Shown here: positions 44,549-53,414 of the stretch, in pieces
How the letters are laid out: every line of letters starts with the position of its first letter
Numbering within the stretch: position 1 is the stretch's first letter
DNA from: Stagnimonas sp965279705
Lineage (GTDB): Bacteria > Pseudomonadota > Gammaproteobacteria > Nevskiales > Nevskiaceae
Length of the DNA stretch: 64,000 bases
Assembly: GCA_965279705.1 (NCBI GenBank)
Contig: OZ257257.1
Coordinates: 2,046,001-2,110,000 of the forward strand
Reading direction: 5' to 3'
Notes under the pieces: generated by a model
Seen by the model: the letters and a program-made list of their open reading frames with translations, nothing else
What the model was told of the DNA's origin: nothing
Database searches by the model: none
Program-made: the position numbers and the translations under genes

Positions 44549-44698
44549 CTTGGTGACTCTCCTTATCCCTGGTCCACTGGCGTTCAGACTAACGTCCATC
44601 GGCGCACTTCACGAGATGGAGGGCATTGCAATCGTAGAAAACATTGACCACGGCACGGCGATTGCGCCTAATTGAGCCATCTCAAATAAAGGCTTGCC

Positions 44699-45997
44699 GT
44701 GACCATCCGTTTGCTACTGATCGACGACAACCTACCCGACCGCGTTCGTTATCGACGAATGTTGCAGCGTGGCACCGATCATTTCGAGATCGTCGAAGCC
44801 GAGGATGGTGCCAAGGCACTTGCGCTGCTGTTTGTAGCCGAGCAGCACTTTGACTGCGTGCTGCTCGACCAGGATCTACCGGACCTGCAAGGTTTGGATG
44901 TGCTCGAAGACATCCGCGCGCGCGCGGGTGCGCCGCCGGTAGTGATGCTCACTGGTGAAGAAGATGCCGCCGTCAGCATCGAGGCACTGCGCCGTGGTGC
45001 CGCCGATTACCTGATGAAGCGCCGCATCGACGAAGACCGTCTGCTGCGTGCCGTGCGCGGTGCCATCGAGCGCGCGACGCTGGAGCGCCAGGTGCGCGAA
45101 CAGCAGCAGCGTCTGTCGCGCTTCTATCGCCTCACCAGCCAGACCGACGACGCGCTGTTCATCGTTGAGGCCGAGTCAGCGCGTATCACCGACAGCAACG
45201 AAGCCGCACGCACGCGCCTGGGCCTGAAGCCCGATGCCGACGGCACGGTGATCCCCGCCGCCTTCGGCACCGCCGTGGAATGGTTACGCTTCTGCAAGCA
45301 GGTGGAGTCGGAAGGCAGCGCCCGTTACGAATGGCACTTCAATGCCGACAACGATGCCGAGACGATGATCGAGATCAGCGCCCGTCGCATCGAAGAAGAA
45401 GGTCGCCCGTACATCATCGCCATCGGCCGCGACATCACCTTGCGCAAGGAGCGCGAACGCGAGCTTTTGCAGCGCGCCCTGCGCGATGGCCTGACCGGCG
45501 TCTGGAATCGCCGCGCCTTCGACGAGCGCTTGGCCGAGTGCTGGCGCACCAGCCTGCGCAAACAACAGGCGCTGGCCGTGATCCTGATCGATGTCGATCA
45601 CTTCAAGTTCTACAACGACATGCTCGGTCACCCCGCAGGGGACGAGTGTTTGCGGCAGGTGGCGTGCGCACTGCACGACGGCGTGCTGCGCGGCAATTCA
45701 ATGCTCGCGCGCTACGGAGGCGAAGAGTTCGTCGCATTGATCGAAGATGCTGATCTCGACGCCGCGCGCCTGAGCGCCGAGCGCCTGCGACAGGCGGTGA
45801 TTGGCTTAGGCCTGCCGCATCCACGTTCGAGTGTGGCCAGCCACGTCACGGTCAGCGTGGGTGTCGCCAGCATCTCCGCCAATGGCCTGACCACGCCCAA
45901 GACTCTGCTGGATGCCGCCGACGCAGCGCTATACATCGCCAAGCGCAACGGCCGCGACTGCGTGGTGTGCGAGGGTGATGTCGAGGCTGCAACGTGA
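44699..45997 (+). CDS. Response regulator diguanylate cyclase (REC-PAS-GGDEF)
   Basis: A 432-residue protein: REC (1-120) with phospho-Asp D57 in CVLLDQDLPDLQG, a PAS-like middle (about 140-255), and a GGDEF domain (about 270-425) with active-site GGEEF. The RxxD inhibitory site usually just before the active loop is absent (LRGNS instead), so product inhibition is probably lacking. It makes c-di-GMP, which the local YcgR-like protein can read. GTG start at 44699; it overlaps the next gene (GTGA). Confidence 0.9.
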   Translation: MTIRLLLIDDNLPDRVRYRRMLQRGTDHFEIVEAEDGAKALALLFVAEQHFDCVLLDQDLPDLQGLDVLEDIRARAGAPPVVMLTGEEDAAVSIEALRRGAADYLMKRRIDEDRLLRAVRGAIERATLERQVREQQQRLSRFYRLTSQTDDALFIVEAESARITDSNEAARTRLGLKPDADGTVIPAAFGTAVEWLRFCKQVESEGSARYEWHFNADNDAETMIEISARRIEEEGRPYIIAIGRDITLRKERERELLQRALRDGLTGVWNRRAFDERLAECWRTSLRKQQALAVILIDVDHFKFYNDMLGHPAGDECLRQVACALHDGVLRGNSMLARYGGEEFVALIEDADLDAARLSAERLRQAVIGLGLPHPRSSVASHVTVSVGVASISANGLTTPKTLLDAADAALYIAKRNGRDCVVCEGDVEAAT

Positions 45998-46650
45998 CAG
46001 TCGACGTCAAGCTGCTCGCCGTGCTGGCCTTGCCGCTGGCCTACTTTTTTGCCTTGCTGCAATTCAGCTTCTGGCTGCGCCACCGCCAGCGTCGGATCTA
46101 CCTGCACTGGGCGATGGTGAATGGCGTCTCCGCCTTGGGTGCGACGCTGCTGGTAGCGCGCACAGTGGCACCCATCTGGGTAACGACTTCATTGGCGAAC
46201 ACAGTGTTGGTGGCAGCCATATTCCTGCAGTGGGCGTCGATGGCCCGCTTCGCAGGCCGCACTGCGCCGTTGGCGATATTTGCGCTTTTCACCGTCGCAT
46301 TCTTCATCGCGTTTCAGGGCTTGTGGAGCATCACCGACGATCTGGGCATGCGGATACTGCTGGCGTCGATGACATCGGCAATTCTCAATGCCTGCGTCGC
46401 TTACGAGTTGCTGCGCGCGCAACAGCAGCTGCGGTTGCAGACCAGGGCTTTTCTGGCAAGCGTGTTTGCGCTGCACGCCCTGTTCTACCTGTTTCGCTCG
46501 GCAACAGCAGTCACGCTCGATGGCTACAGTGATTTTCTTCAGGCCAACGGCATTCAGAATCTCACTGTGATGGTTGCTGCCATCAAGCTCATCGCCTGGA
46601 ATACAGGGGCCTTGCTGATGGTGCGCGAGCATACCCACAAAGCGGGTTAA
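45994..46650 (+). CDS. Membrane protein coupled to the diguanylate cyclase
   Basis: A 218-residue protein with about six hydrophobic helices and no recognised enzymatic motif. The layout resembles the membrane sensor halves found N-terminal to GGDEF domains in other proteins, but no GGDEF follows here. It starts with GTG overlapping the stop of the cyclase gene, implying translational coupling and possibly a sensory partnership. Its end overlaps the convergent uracil-DNA glycosylase gene by four bases. Confidence 0.65.
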   Translation: MTVDVKLLAVLALPLAYFFALLQFSFWLRHRQRRIYLHWAMVNGVSALGATLLVARTVAPIWVTTSLANTVLVAAIFLQWASMARFAGRTAPLAIFALFTVAFFIAFQGLWSITDDLGMRILLASMTSAILNACVAYELLRAQQQLRLQTRAFLASVFALHALFYLFRSATAVTLDGYSDFLQANGIQNLTVMVAAIKLIAWNTGALLMVREHTHKAG

Positions 46651-48080
46651 TCCGCCGCAAGGGCCTCGGCCACTCGCTTGAGATCGTGCACGAAGGCGAC
46701 TGTTTGACGTGCACGTTCGGCCGGCTCTTTCAGCCGCAGCAGATACGAGGGATGCACCGTCGCTATCAGCTGCGTGCCATCCGGCCAGCGATGCCATTGA
46801 CCGCGCTGGGCCAACAAGGGGAAATCGGCGGCGATCAGATTGCTCGCAGCCGTCGCACCCAGACACAGGATCAGCTTCGGCCGCACGCGCGCAATCTCGG
46901 CTTGCAGCCACGGCCGACAGGCGCGTTGCTCCTCGGCATTGGCACCTTGATGCTGCCGAAAGATGTTCTTGGCCGTGAACTTAAAATGCTTGACGGCATT
47001 GGTGACGTACAGGGTTTTTCGATCGAGCCCCGCCTCAAGCAGTGCCTTGTCCAGCAGCTTGCCCGCAGGGCCAATGAACGGCCTTCCTGCCAAGTCTTCC
47101 TGATCGCCGGGTTGCTCACCGACGAGCATGAGTTGGGCGTGCTCAGGCCCTTCACCGAATACGGTCTGGGTGGCGGGCTGCCAGAGCGCACAGGCGCGGC
47201 AGTCCTTGGCTTGCGCACGCAGCTCGGCCAAGCTGCCTTGCGGCTGCACTACGGCTGATCGGGGTTCGGGTGCGGCGAAGTGCTTCTTCGGCGTCGTCGC
47301 TTCGGCTTCGACCATCGCCAGCGTGCGTGGTCGGGCTTCACGGATCAGCGTCGGGATCAGCTGCGCTTCCGGCAGGTTCTTCCAGTACTTCACCGGCATC
47401 TCGCTCTGCATGGCCTGCACCTTGAGCCGCGCCGGGTTGAAGATGCTGGCGTAGTAGGTGCGCCAGTAATCTTCGAGCACGTCCTCGCTCGGGGCGTCGG
47501 CCTTAGTGGCACCGGGGCCGTATTGCAGCGTTGTGCCGTCCCAGTGCGCGCTGCGGTAGGGGGTGAGAATGCTCCAGCGCATCCCCGTGAAACGCCGCAC
47601 AAAAAATGGTGCGACGCGCTCGACGATATAGTGGCTGGGCTCGAACCAGGCAATGAACACCGGCTGGTCATCGGCTGCCTTCACTTCACGAAAGCGTACA
47701 AAGGCTTTCATCTTGTGGCTATCGCGCCGCACATTCTTCTCGGCGTTGCGGGCACGCATCACATCGGCATCGGTGATGAGTTGCAGCAGCTGGCGCTCGC
47801 CGTGCGTGAGCCGCCACAGCAGCCGATAGGCCAGGCCATAGCGCTGTGGATCGCTGTGGCAGATCAGCGACTGCATCAAGCCTAGAAACTCGGCGGGGAT
47901 GCGTGGTACAGGTTTGGATGAACTCTGCGCAGCAGGCGCATCGACATCGGGCAGCAGGCTGGCCTCGCCGCTGACCAGCCAGGTCACCTGCTCGGGCGGC
48001 ACCTCATCGAGCAACAGGCTGCGTGCTGCCTTGCGCCAGCCATCAAAGTCAGCGCCATCGGCCAGTGCGATGTTTTTCAC
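46647..48080 (-). CDS. UdgX-type uracil-DNA glycosylase with DUF4130 N-terminus
   Basis: A 477-residue fusion. About residues 1-250 match the DUF4130 region found with the radical-SAM/UdgX pair (RFTGMRWSILTPYRSAHW). Residues about 285-470 are a family-4/5-like UDG with the water-activating motif GEQPGDQEDLAGRPFIGPAG and HPSYLLR. In mycobacterial UdgX a KRRIH loop forms a covalent bond with DNA; the aligned loop here is KNIFRQH, keeping Arg and His. GTG start at 48080. The radical-SAM gene ends six bases upstream, so the two form an operon. Confidence 0.88.
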   Translation of the reverse strand: MKNIALADGADFDGWRKAARSLLLDEVPPEQVTWLVSGEASLLPDVDAPAAQSSSKPVPRIPAEFLGLMQSLICHSDPQRYGLAYRLLWRLTHGERQLLQLITDADVMRARNAEKNVRRDSHKMKAFVRFREVKAADDQPVFIAWFEPSHYIVERVAPFFVRRFTGMRWSILTPYRSAHWDGTTLQYGPGATKADAPSEDVLEDYWRTYYASIFNPARLKVQAMQSEMPVKYWKNLPEAQLIPTLIREARPRTLAMVEAEATTPKKHFAAPEPRSAVVQPQGSLAELRAQAKDCRACALWQPATQTVFGEGPEHAQLMLVGEQPGDQEDLAGRPFIGPAGKLLDKALLEAGLDRKTLYVTNAVKHFKFTAKNIFRQHQGANAEEQRACRPWLQAEIARVRPKLILCLGATAASNLIAADFPLLAQRGQWHRWPDGTQLIATVHPSYLLRLKEPAERARQTVAFVHDLKRVAEALAAD

Positions 48081-48086
48081 AGGCGC

Positions 48087-49313
48087 TCACGCAAACAACT
48101 CACCCTGCTGAGTCGGCACCAGCTCGCGACGCAAGGCGCTGCTCTCGGGTTGCTTCTGCGGCTTGTGGTCAGCGAGCGTGACGAAAGGCGCGGCCTTTTT
48201 CATCGGTGCCTTCAGCCGCACCAGATCTTCGTACCGCAGCGTCTTGTGGCGGCGCAGGGCCAGGATGCGATCGACCGTTTTCACGCCCAGGCCCGGCACT
48301 TTCAGCAAGGTCTCGCGCGGGGCACGCTGCACATCCACCGGGAACACCTCGCGGTTGCGCAAGGCCCACGCTGCCTTGGGGTCGATATCGAGTGCCAGGT
48401 TTTCCTGCCCATCGATGGGCGCGATGTCTTCCACGGTGAAACCGTAGAAACGCAGCAGCCAGTCGGCCTGATAAAGCCGGTGTTCGCGGATCAGCGGCGG
48501 TGCCATCAAGGGCAGCGACTTGGCGGCGTCGGGTATGGGGCTGAAGGCCGAGTAATAGACCCGGCGCATCTTGTAGTTGCCGTAGAGATTGGTGCTGGTC
48601 TCTAAAATCTTGCGGTCGCTGCTGGCATCGGCGCCGACGATCATCTGCGTGCTTTGGCCGGCTGGAGCAAAGCGTGGCGCGCCCTTGGCGGTGCTGCGTT
48701 CCTCCTTGGCGTTTTCGATGTTCAGGCGCAGATTGCCCATCGCACCCCGGATGTCACGCAGGTTTTTCTCAGGCGCGAGTCGCGCCAAACCCTCCTCGGT
48801 CGGCAGCTCGATATTGATGCTTAAGCGGTCCGCCCAGCGCCCTGCCGCCGCCAGCAGTTCGGGCGCGGCATCGGGGATGGTCTTGAGGTGGATATAGCCA
48901 CCAAACTTCTGCTCGACCCTGAGCTTGCGGGCGACCTCGACCAGCTGCTCCATCGTGTAGTCAGCCGAGCGGATGATGCCGCTCGACAGGAACAAACCCT
49001 CGATGTAATTGCGCTTGTAGAAGTTCATGGTGAGCCCCACCACTTCGTCCGGTGTGAAGCGCGCCCGCTGCACATTGCTGCTGCGACGGTTGACGCAATA
49101 CACGCAGTCGTAGGTACAGAAATTGGTAAGCAGAATCTTCAGCAGCGAGATGCAGCGGCCATCCGGCGCATAGGCATGGCAGATGCCCATGCCCTCGGTG
49201 CTGCCGATGCCGCCGTTCTTCAGCGAGTTGCGTGATTCGGCACCGCTCGATGCGCAGGAGGCATCGTATTTGGCGGCGTCGGCGAGGATGGCAAGCTTGG
49301 CTAAGGTTTCCAT
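48087..49313 (-). CDS. Radical SAM protein of the UdgX pair
   Basis: A 408-residue radical SAM enzyme with the cluster motif CTYDCVYC near residue 70, preceded by GMGICHAYAPDGRC. The C-terminal part has a helix-hairpin-helix DNA-binding motif (LKVPGLGVKTVDRILALRR). Databases carry this as a putative DNA-modification or repair radical SAM protein always next to the UdgX-type glycosylase; its reaction has not been described to my knowledge. It is first in the operon, and its last codons lie six bases before the glycosylase. Confidence 0.88.
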   Translation of the reverse strand: METLAKLAILADAAKYDASCASSGAESRNSLKNGGIGSTEGMGICHAYAPDGRCISLLKILLTNFCTYDCVYCVNRRSSNVQRARFTPDEVVGLTMNFYKRNYIEGLFLSSGIIRSADYTMEQLVEVARKLRVEQKFGGYIHLKTIPDAAPELLAAAGRWADRLSINIELPTEEGLARLAPEKNLRDIRGAMGNLRLNIENAKEERSTAKGAPRFAPAGQSTQMIVGADASSDRKILETSTNLYGNYKMRRVYYSAFSPIPDAAKSLPLMAPPLIREHRLYQADWLLRFYGFTVEDIAPIDGQENLALDIDPKAAWALRNREVFPVDVQRAPRETLLKVPGLGVKTVDRILALRRHKTLRYEDLVRLKAPMKKAAPFVTLADHKPQKQPESSALRRELVPTQQGELFA

Positions 49314-49325
49314 GATTCAAAGACC

Positions 49326-49739
49326 TCAGGCTGCGACTTTGGTTGTCACCAGCAAGCGCAATCTTTCGGTGGTCTGGTCGCGGCTCAGGCGGCTGTTGCC
49401 GACGTCGTCCATCAGGGCATACCAGTCTGGCGAATCAGGCGCAGTCTGCAAGCCATTGATACGCAAGAACACAATCGCCGACATCATCGCCGTGCGCTTA
49501 TTGCCATCGAGAAACGCATGGTTGCTGGCGATGAAGAATAAATAGCCCGCCGCAATCTCGACCAGATCGGCGTACACCGATTGCCCACCGAAGGTCGCCT
49601 GCGGCGCCGCCACGGCAGAGTGCAGCAGCGCCTCCTCGCGGATGCCCTGCAAGCCACCATAGTTTTCGAGCGCCGCATCGTGGATCGCCTTGACGATCTC
49701 GACAGACAGATGCGTGCAGTTTTCTGAACCGATCGGCAC
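49326..49739 (-). CDS. Doc/Fic-type toxin (death-on-curing)
   Basis: A 137-residue Doc-family protein with the active motif HAFLDGNKRTA. Phage P1 Doc phosphorylates EF-Tu and halts translation. GTG start at 49739. It follows its AbrB-like antitoxin gene after three bases; here the antitoxin precedes the toxin as usual. It lies 12 bases upstream of the radical-SAM gene, so it might be cotranscribed with that operon. Confidence 0.88.
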   Translation of the reverse strand: MPIGSENCTHLSVEIVKAIHDAALENYGGLQGIREEALLHSAVAAPQATFGGQSVYADLVEIAAGYLFFIASNHAFLDGNKRTAMMSAIVFLRINGLQTAPDSPDWYALMDDVGNSRLSRDQTTERLRLLVTTKVAA

Positions 49740-49742
49740 GAC

Positions 49743-49970
49743 TCAAGCCAGCTTTTTCAGCGTGACTTTGTACTCTGTCATCGTCTCGTTGATTACGCTT
49801 TGCACGGCAGCCATCGGCGGCGCGCTGCGAATGGGCGTGATGACCATCGAGCCGCCGGGAGCGACGGTGACATTCACCTGATCGCCCAGCTTCAGGCCAG
49901 CCATATCGAGCAGCGCCGCATCAAAAATCAAACCCTGGGAGTTGCCGATCTTGCTGATGGTCTTGAGCAT
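49743..49970 (-). CDS. AbrB/MazE-type antitoxin
   Basis: A 75-residue SpoVT-AbrB DNA-binding protein (TISKIGNSQGLIFDAALLD, then GDQVNVTVAPGG). The C-terminal part would bind the Doc-type toxin encoded three bases downstream. GGAG six bases before the ATG. The partner class differs from P1 Phd, which is of another fold. Confidence 0.85.
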   Translation of the reverse strand: MLKTISKIGNSQGLIFDAALLDMAGLKLGDQVNVTVAPGGSMVITPIRSAPPMAAVQSVINETMTEYKVTLKKLA

Positions 49971-50098
49971 GGGAGGCTCCTGAGAACCACATCGCGCAAC
50001 ATTGCGCCGCCGCAGTATAGCGCGCTGTAAAACATTGTTTTACGCCCCTGCGCCGCCATAATGCACGCCTTCTATCGAATCCCTTTCTGGAACCCCGG

Positions 50099-51340
50099 AT
50101 GCGCCTTCTCGACCGCATGCTGTCCCGCTTTGTCCGCACCGGCACGCTCACCGTCATCGACCCCGACGGCATAGCGGTGGTTCACAAGGGCGCGCCAGGC
50201 CCTGAATGCACTATTCGACTCACTGACCCCAAGCTCTATCGCACGCTGTTCCTGAACCCGGAACTGAAGGCGGGTGAGGCATACATGGACGGCACGCTGA
50301 TTGTCGAGAAGGGCACGATCCGCGACTTCCTGATGATCTTCGCCGCCAACCGCGACCACCTGCGCAGCCAGCCGCTGCAAAAGGCGGTGCGCGACACCTA
50401 CAAGAAGCTGCGCAAGCTCGGCAGCCGCAACACGCTGGTCAAGTCACGCGCCAACGTCGCGCACCATTACGACCTCTCGAACGAGCTGTACGAGATGTTC
50501 CTGGACGACGACCTGCACTACTCCTGCGCCTACTTCGTCAGTGATGAAGACACGCTCGAAACCGCGCAGCGGCAGAAGCTGCGCCACATCGCGGCGAAGC
50601 TCGACTTAAAGTCTGGCCAGCGCGTGCTCGACATCGGCTGCGGCTGGGGCGGCCTCGCCATGTATCTGGCGGAGGTCGCCGATGTGCAGGTGCTGGGCGT
50701 CACGCTCTCGACCGAGCAACACGCGCTCGCCACCGCACGCGCCAAGGCGCGCGGTCTGCAAGATCGCGTCAAGTTCGAGCTGCTGGACTACCGCAAGGCC
50801 CAAGGCCCGTTCGACCGTATCGTCTCGGTCGGCATGTTCGAGCACGTCGGCGTCACCCAGCACCAGGAGTTTTTTGCCAAGGTCAAAGACCTGCTCACAC
50901 CGGATGGCGCGGCACTCATCCATACCATCGGCCGCATGGGCGGGCCGGGTGCGGTGTCGCCGTGGTTCCGCAAATACATCTTCCCCGGCGCGCACGTGCC
51001 GGCGGTGTCGGAGTTCTCGGCCGCCGCCGAGAGTGCCAAGCTCTACATCACCGACATCGAGATTCTGCGTCGTCACTACGCCGAGACGTTATTGCACTGG
51101 GAGCGTCGCTTCCAGGCCCAGCGCGCCAAAGCCGAGCAGTTATTCGACGCGCGCTTTTGCCGCATGTGGGAGTTCTATCTCATCGCCGGCGAGATCGGCT
51201 TTCGCTACGGCAAGCAGATGGTGATCCAGATGCAGCTCGCCAAGACCAACGACGTGCTGCCCATCACGCGGGACTATCTGGCGAAGGCCGAGGCCGATCT
51301 GAAAAAGCGCGAGCGGCCGCTGCCTCAGCGCAAAGCCTAG
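50099..51340 (+). CDS. cfa: Cyclopropane-fatty-acyl-phospholipid synthase
   Basis: A 413-residue SAM-dependent enzyme that adds a methylene to unsaturated phospholipid acyl chains. The N-terminal lipid-binding part (about 1-120) is followed by VAHHYDLSNELYEMFLDDDL, motif I VLDIGCGWGGLAMYLA and the C-terminal EFYLIAGEIGFRYGKQ. It converges on the DUF938 gene with a four-base overlap. Cyclopropanation usually marks stationary-phase membranes. Confidence 0.93.
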   Translation: MRLLDRMLSRFVRTGTLTVIDPDGIAVVHKGAPGPECTIRLTDPKLYRTLFLNPELKAGEAYMDGTLIVEKGTIRDFLMIFAANRDHLRSQPLQKAVRDTYKKLRKLGSRNTLVKSRANVAHHYDLSNELYEMFLDDDLHYSCAYFVSDEDTLETAQRQKLRHIAAKLDLKSGQRVLDIGCGWGGLAMYLAEVADVQVLGVTLSTEQHALATARAKARGLQDRVKFELLDYRKAQGPFDRIVSVGMFEHVGVTQHQEFFAKVKDLLTPDGAALIHTIGRMGGPGAVSPWFRKYIFPGAHVPAVSEFSAAAESAKLYITDIEILRRHYAETLLHWERRFQAQRAKAEQLFDARFCRMWEFYLIAGEIGFRYGKQMVIQMQLAKTNDVLPITRDYLAKAEADLKKRERPLPQRKA

Positions 51341-51945
51341 CCCTGACGCTGCCAGATGAGGCAGCGGTTGTTGGCGGGCATGGTCTGATCCAGTCGCAGC
51401 CTCAGGCCCGAAGCCTGCGCCAAGGTATCGACGGCCTCGAAATCGCGGATGCCCATGTGGGCACCGCGCGCTTTCAGGTCGGCGTCGAAGGCCGCATTGC
51501 TCTGGCTGCTGAAGGCACCACGAAAGTTGAACGGCCCATAGACCGCGAGCACGCCATCGAGCGTGAGCAGTGCCGGCAGCGCCGCAAAAAACCGTTCCAC
51601 TTCGGACCACGACATGATGTGCAGCGTGTTGGCCGAATACACGGCATCGAATGTCTGCGAAGGCCATTCGCCATTCACGTCCAGCGCCAGTGGCGGCGGT
51701 GTGTTGGGCAGTGCGGCCTCGTCGAGCCAGGCGCGGATGCCATCGAGATATTCGGGGCGGTCCGAACACTGCCAGACCAGTTGCGGTAGCGCCGCCGCGA
51801 AATGCACCGCGTGCTGGCCGGTGCCGCTGCCCACTTCCAGCACCTGCCGACAATTCACAAGCTGCGGCCGCAACACGGCCAGAATCGGCTCGCGGTTGCG
51901 CTCGCAGGCGGCGCTGAAGGGTTTTTCGGTCTCGATGGCAATCAC
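51337..51945 (-). CDS. DUF938 methyltransferase-like protein
   Basis: A 202-residue Rossmann-fold SAM-binding protein; motif I reads VLEVGSGTGQHAVHFA and the FDAVYSANTLHIMSW region is typical of DUF938. Substrate unknown. GTG start at 51945. It overlaps the convergent cfa gene by four bases. Confidence 0.85.
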   Translation of the reverse strand: MIAIETEKPFSAACERNREPILAVLRPQLVNCRQVLEVGSGTGQHAVHFAAALPQLVWQCSDRPEYLDGIRAWLDEAALPNTPPPLALDVNGEWPSQTFDAVYSANTLHIMSWSEVERFFAALPALLTLDGVLAVYGPFNFRGAFSSQSNAAFDADLKARGAHMGIRDFEAVDTLAQASGLRLRLDQTMPANNRCLIWQRQG

Positions 51946-51993
51946 CTTGGTCTTGGGGCTCTGGCGAGTATCACTCTCTGCGGGCGCTGGCGT

Positions 51994-52842
51994 TCACGGC
52001 CCCAGTTTCGAGCGGTTGAACAGCAGCGCGCCGCGCTTGCCGGCCTGAGCCTCGGTGCAGGCTGCCGCCGGGCCGAGTCGCGGCGTGGCTTTCAGCAGCG
52101 CTTCGGTGGTCATCACGTCGGCCCAGCGGGTATGCGCCACACACACCGCGCCGCTGGGTAACCAGCCAGCCTCGAAAGCAAAGTGGGGATCAGTGCCGGA
52201 CTCCGAAGACTGGATGCCGATGCGGTCGTAGACGTCGATATCGGTACCGTTCTTGGTATGCGGCACCCCATCACCCGCATAGTCGGCCCGCACCATGTGC
52301 ACGCAGGCGGCGTGGTAGGGCGTCAGGTCTTCGCCGTGCGGGCCTTTTGCCCAGGGCTTGTAGCCGAAGCGCACGCACTTGCCGACGGCACCGGAGGAAC
52401 AGGTGAGCGTGATCGCGCCCTCGCGGCCGGGGTGCCCCACCGGCAGGCTGATGGGAAACCCCCAGGTCTCGCCGTAGAAGTTGGGCTCGCAGGCTGGCTT
52501 CCAAAGTCCCTTGTCGTCCTGCACCTCAAACTGGTGGCGCAGGATGTCCGGGTCTTTTTCGTCCGGCTTGATTGAGGCGAGCTTGATCGACGCCAGCTTG
52601 CCGCCCTCCAGCGCCATGTGCACCACCGCGCCCTGCATCTGCACCCCTTTCAGCACCCGGCCATCGGCGAGCTTGAGCACGAAGCCGGTGTGCTCGGCAC
52701 TCAGGTCGGGGTTGGCGAGCGTCTGCGGCACTGTCTCGGCCCTTGCAACCGGGGACAGCAGGGCGAAGAAGGCGGTGAGCAGCATCAGTGCGCTGGTCAT
52801 CACCAGCAGACCTTTGAGGTCGCGACGGTGGAGTGTGTTCAT
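51994..52842 (-). CDS. Secreted ADYC-domain protein
   Basis: A 282-residue protein with a signal peptide (LVMTSALMLLTAFFALLSPVARA). The rest matches the ADYC domain: CVRFGYKPWAKG, then YHAACVHMVRADYAGDG (the motif that names the family, with Ala in place of Cys), then FEAGWLPSGAVCVAHTRW. Eight or so Cys suggest disulfides outside the cytoplasm. Near residue 82 an 11-residue stretch repeats LASIK twice. The family has no known function. It is last of the minus-strand island and lies 94 bases after NG-A, with a stem-loop between. Confidence 0.85.
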   Translation of the reverse strand: MNTLHRRDLKGLLVMTSALMLLTAFFALLSPVARAETVPQTLANPDLSAEHTGFVLKLADGRVLKGVQMQGAVVHMALEGGKLASIKLASIKPDEKDPDILRHQFEVQDDKGLWKPACEPNFYGETWGFPISLPVGHPGREGAITLTCSSGAVGKCVRFGYKPWAKGPHGEDLTPYHAACVHMVRADYAGDGVPHTKNGTDIDVYDRIGIQSSESGTDPHFAFEAGWLPSGAVCVAHTRWADVMTTEALLKATPRLGPAAACTEAQAGKRGALLFNRSKLGP

Positions 52843-52880
52843 GGCGAGAGCGATCAGGTGATGGCGGGGGACTTCAACGG

Positions 52881-52917
52881 CGCGGCGACGCGAACCCCAA
52901 GGATGCGCGCCGCCGCG
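52881..52917 (-). other. Stem-loop between NG-A and the ADYC gene
   Basis: CGCGGCGACGCG (52881-52892) and CGCGCCGCCGCG (52906-52917) form a 12-pair stem with one G-U pair on the RNA of the minus strand, loop 13 bases. No U-tract follows, so it may be an attenuating or stabilising structure between NG-A and ADYC rather than a terminator. Confidence 0.5.
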
Positions 52918-52936
52918 GAATCAGGCGAGTGAAGGA

Positions 52937-53341
52937 TTACAGACCGGCTTCGACCGGCGGCAGCGTGACGGCGATGGCCTGGCCGGCTTCGAGACCGGCG
53001 GCTTCTGTGCCGTTGAGGACGAGGCCGTTGAGAACGAGGCCGTTGGGGAAAAGGCCGTTGAGTACCAAGCCGTTCTGCTTCAGGCCGTTGATGACGATGC
53101 CGTTGGGGAACAAGCCGTTGATGACGATGCCGTTGGCAAACAGTCCGTTGAGCTTCACGCCGTTGAGGCTGAGGCCGTTGATCTTCATGCCATTGATGAT
53201 GATGCCGTTGACCTTCACGCCGTTGAGGCTGAAGCCGTTGAAGGTGATGCCATTACGCAGCACATCCGCATGGGCGGGGATGGCGGCGAACGAGCCGACG
53301 AGGCAGAGGGCGGCGGCGAGGGTCTTGGTGAGGTTCTTCAT
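52937..53341 (-). CDS. Secreted Asn-Gly pentad-repeat protein NG-A
   Basis: A 134-residue protein: a signal peptide (NLTKTLAAALCLVGSF ending AHA), then 17 Asn-Gly pairs spaced exactly five residues apart with the pattern N-G-[ILVF]-x-[hydrophobic], then a Cys-free tail (GQAIAVTLPPVEAGL). The spacing suggests a beta-helix-like rod, as in pentapeptide repeats, although the motif is not the usual A-[DN]-L-x-x. No known family fits. A paralogue (NG-B) lies 4.7 kb away with a near-identical promoter, signal and tail. It is directly followed by the ADYC gene. Confidence 0.85.
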   Translation of the reverse strand: MKNLTKTLAAALCLVGSFAAIPAHADVLRNGITFNGFSLNGVKVNGIIINGMKINGLSLNGVKLNGLFANGIVINGLFPNGIVINGLKQNGLVLNGLFPNGLVLNGLVLNGTEAAGLEAGQAIAVTLPPVEAGL

Positions 53342-53414
53342 GGCAAATCTCCTTGAGGCGGGTTGGTGGTCTGGTTCGAAGCGCTGTTGCTTCGATAGGT
53401 GCCAAGTTACGCCT

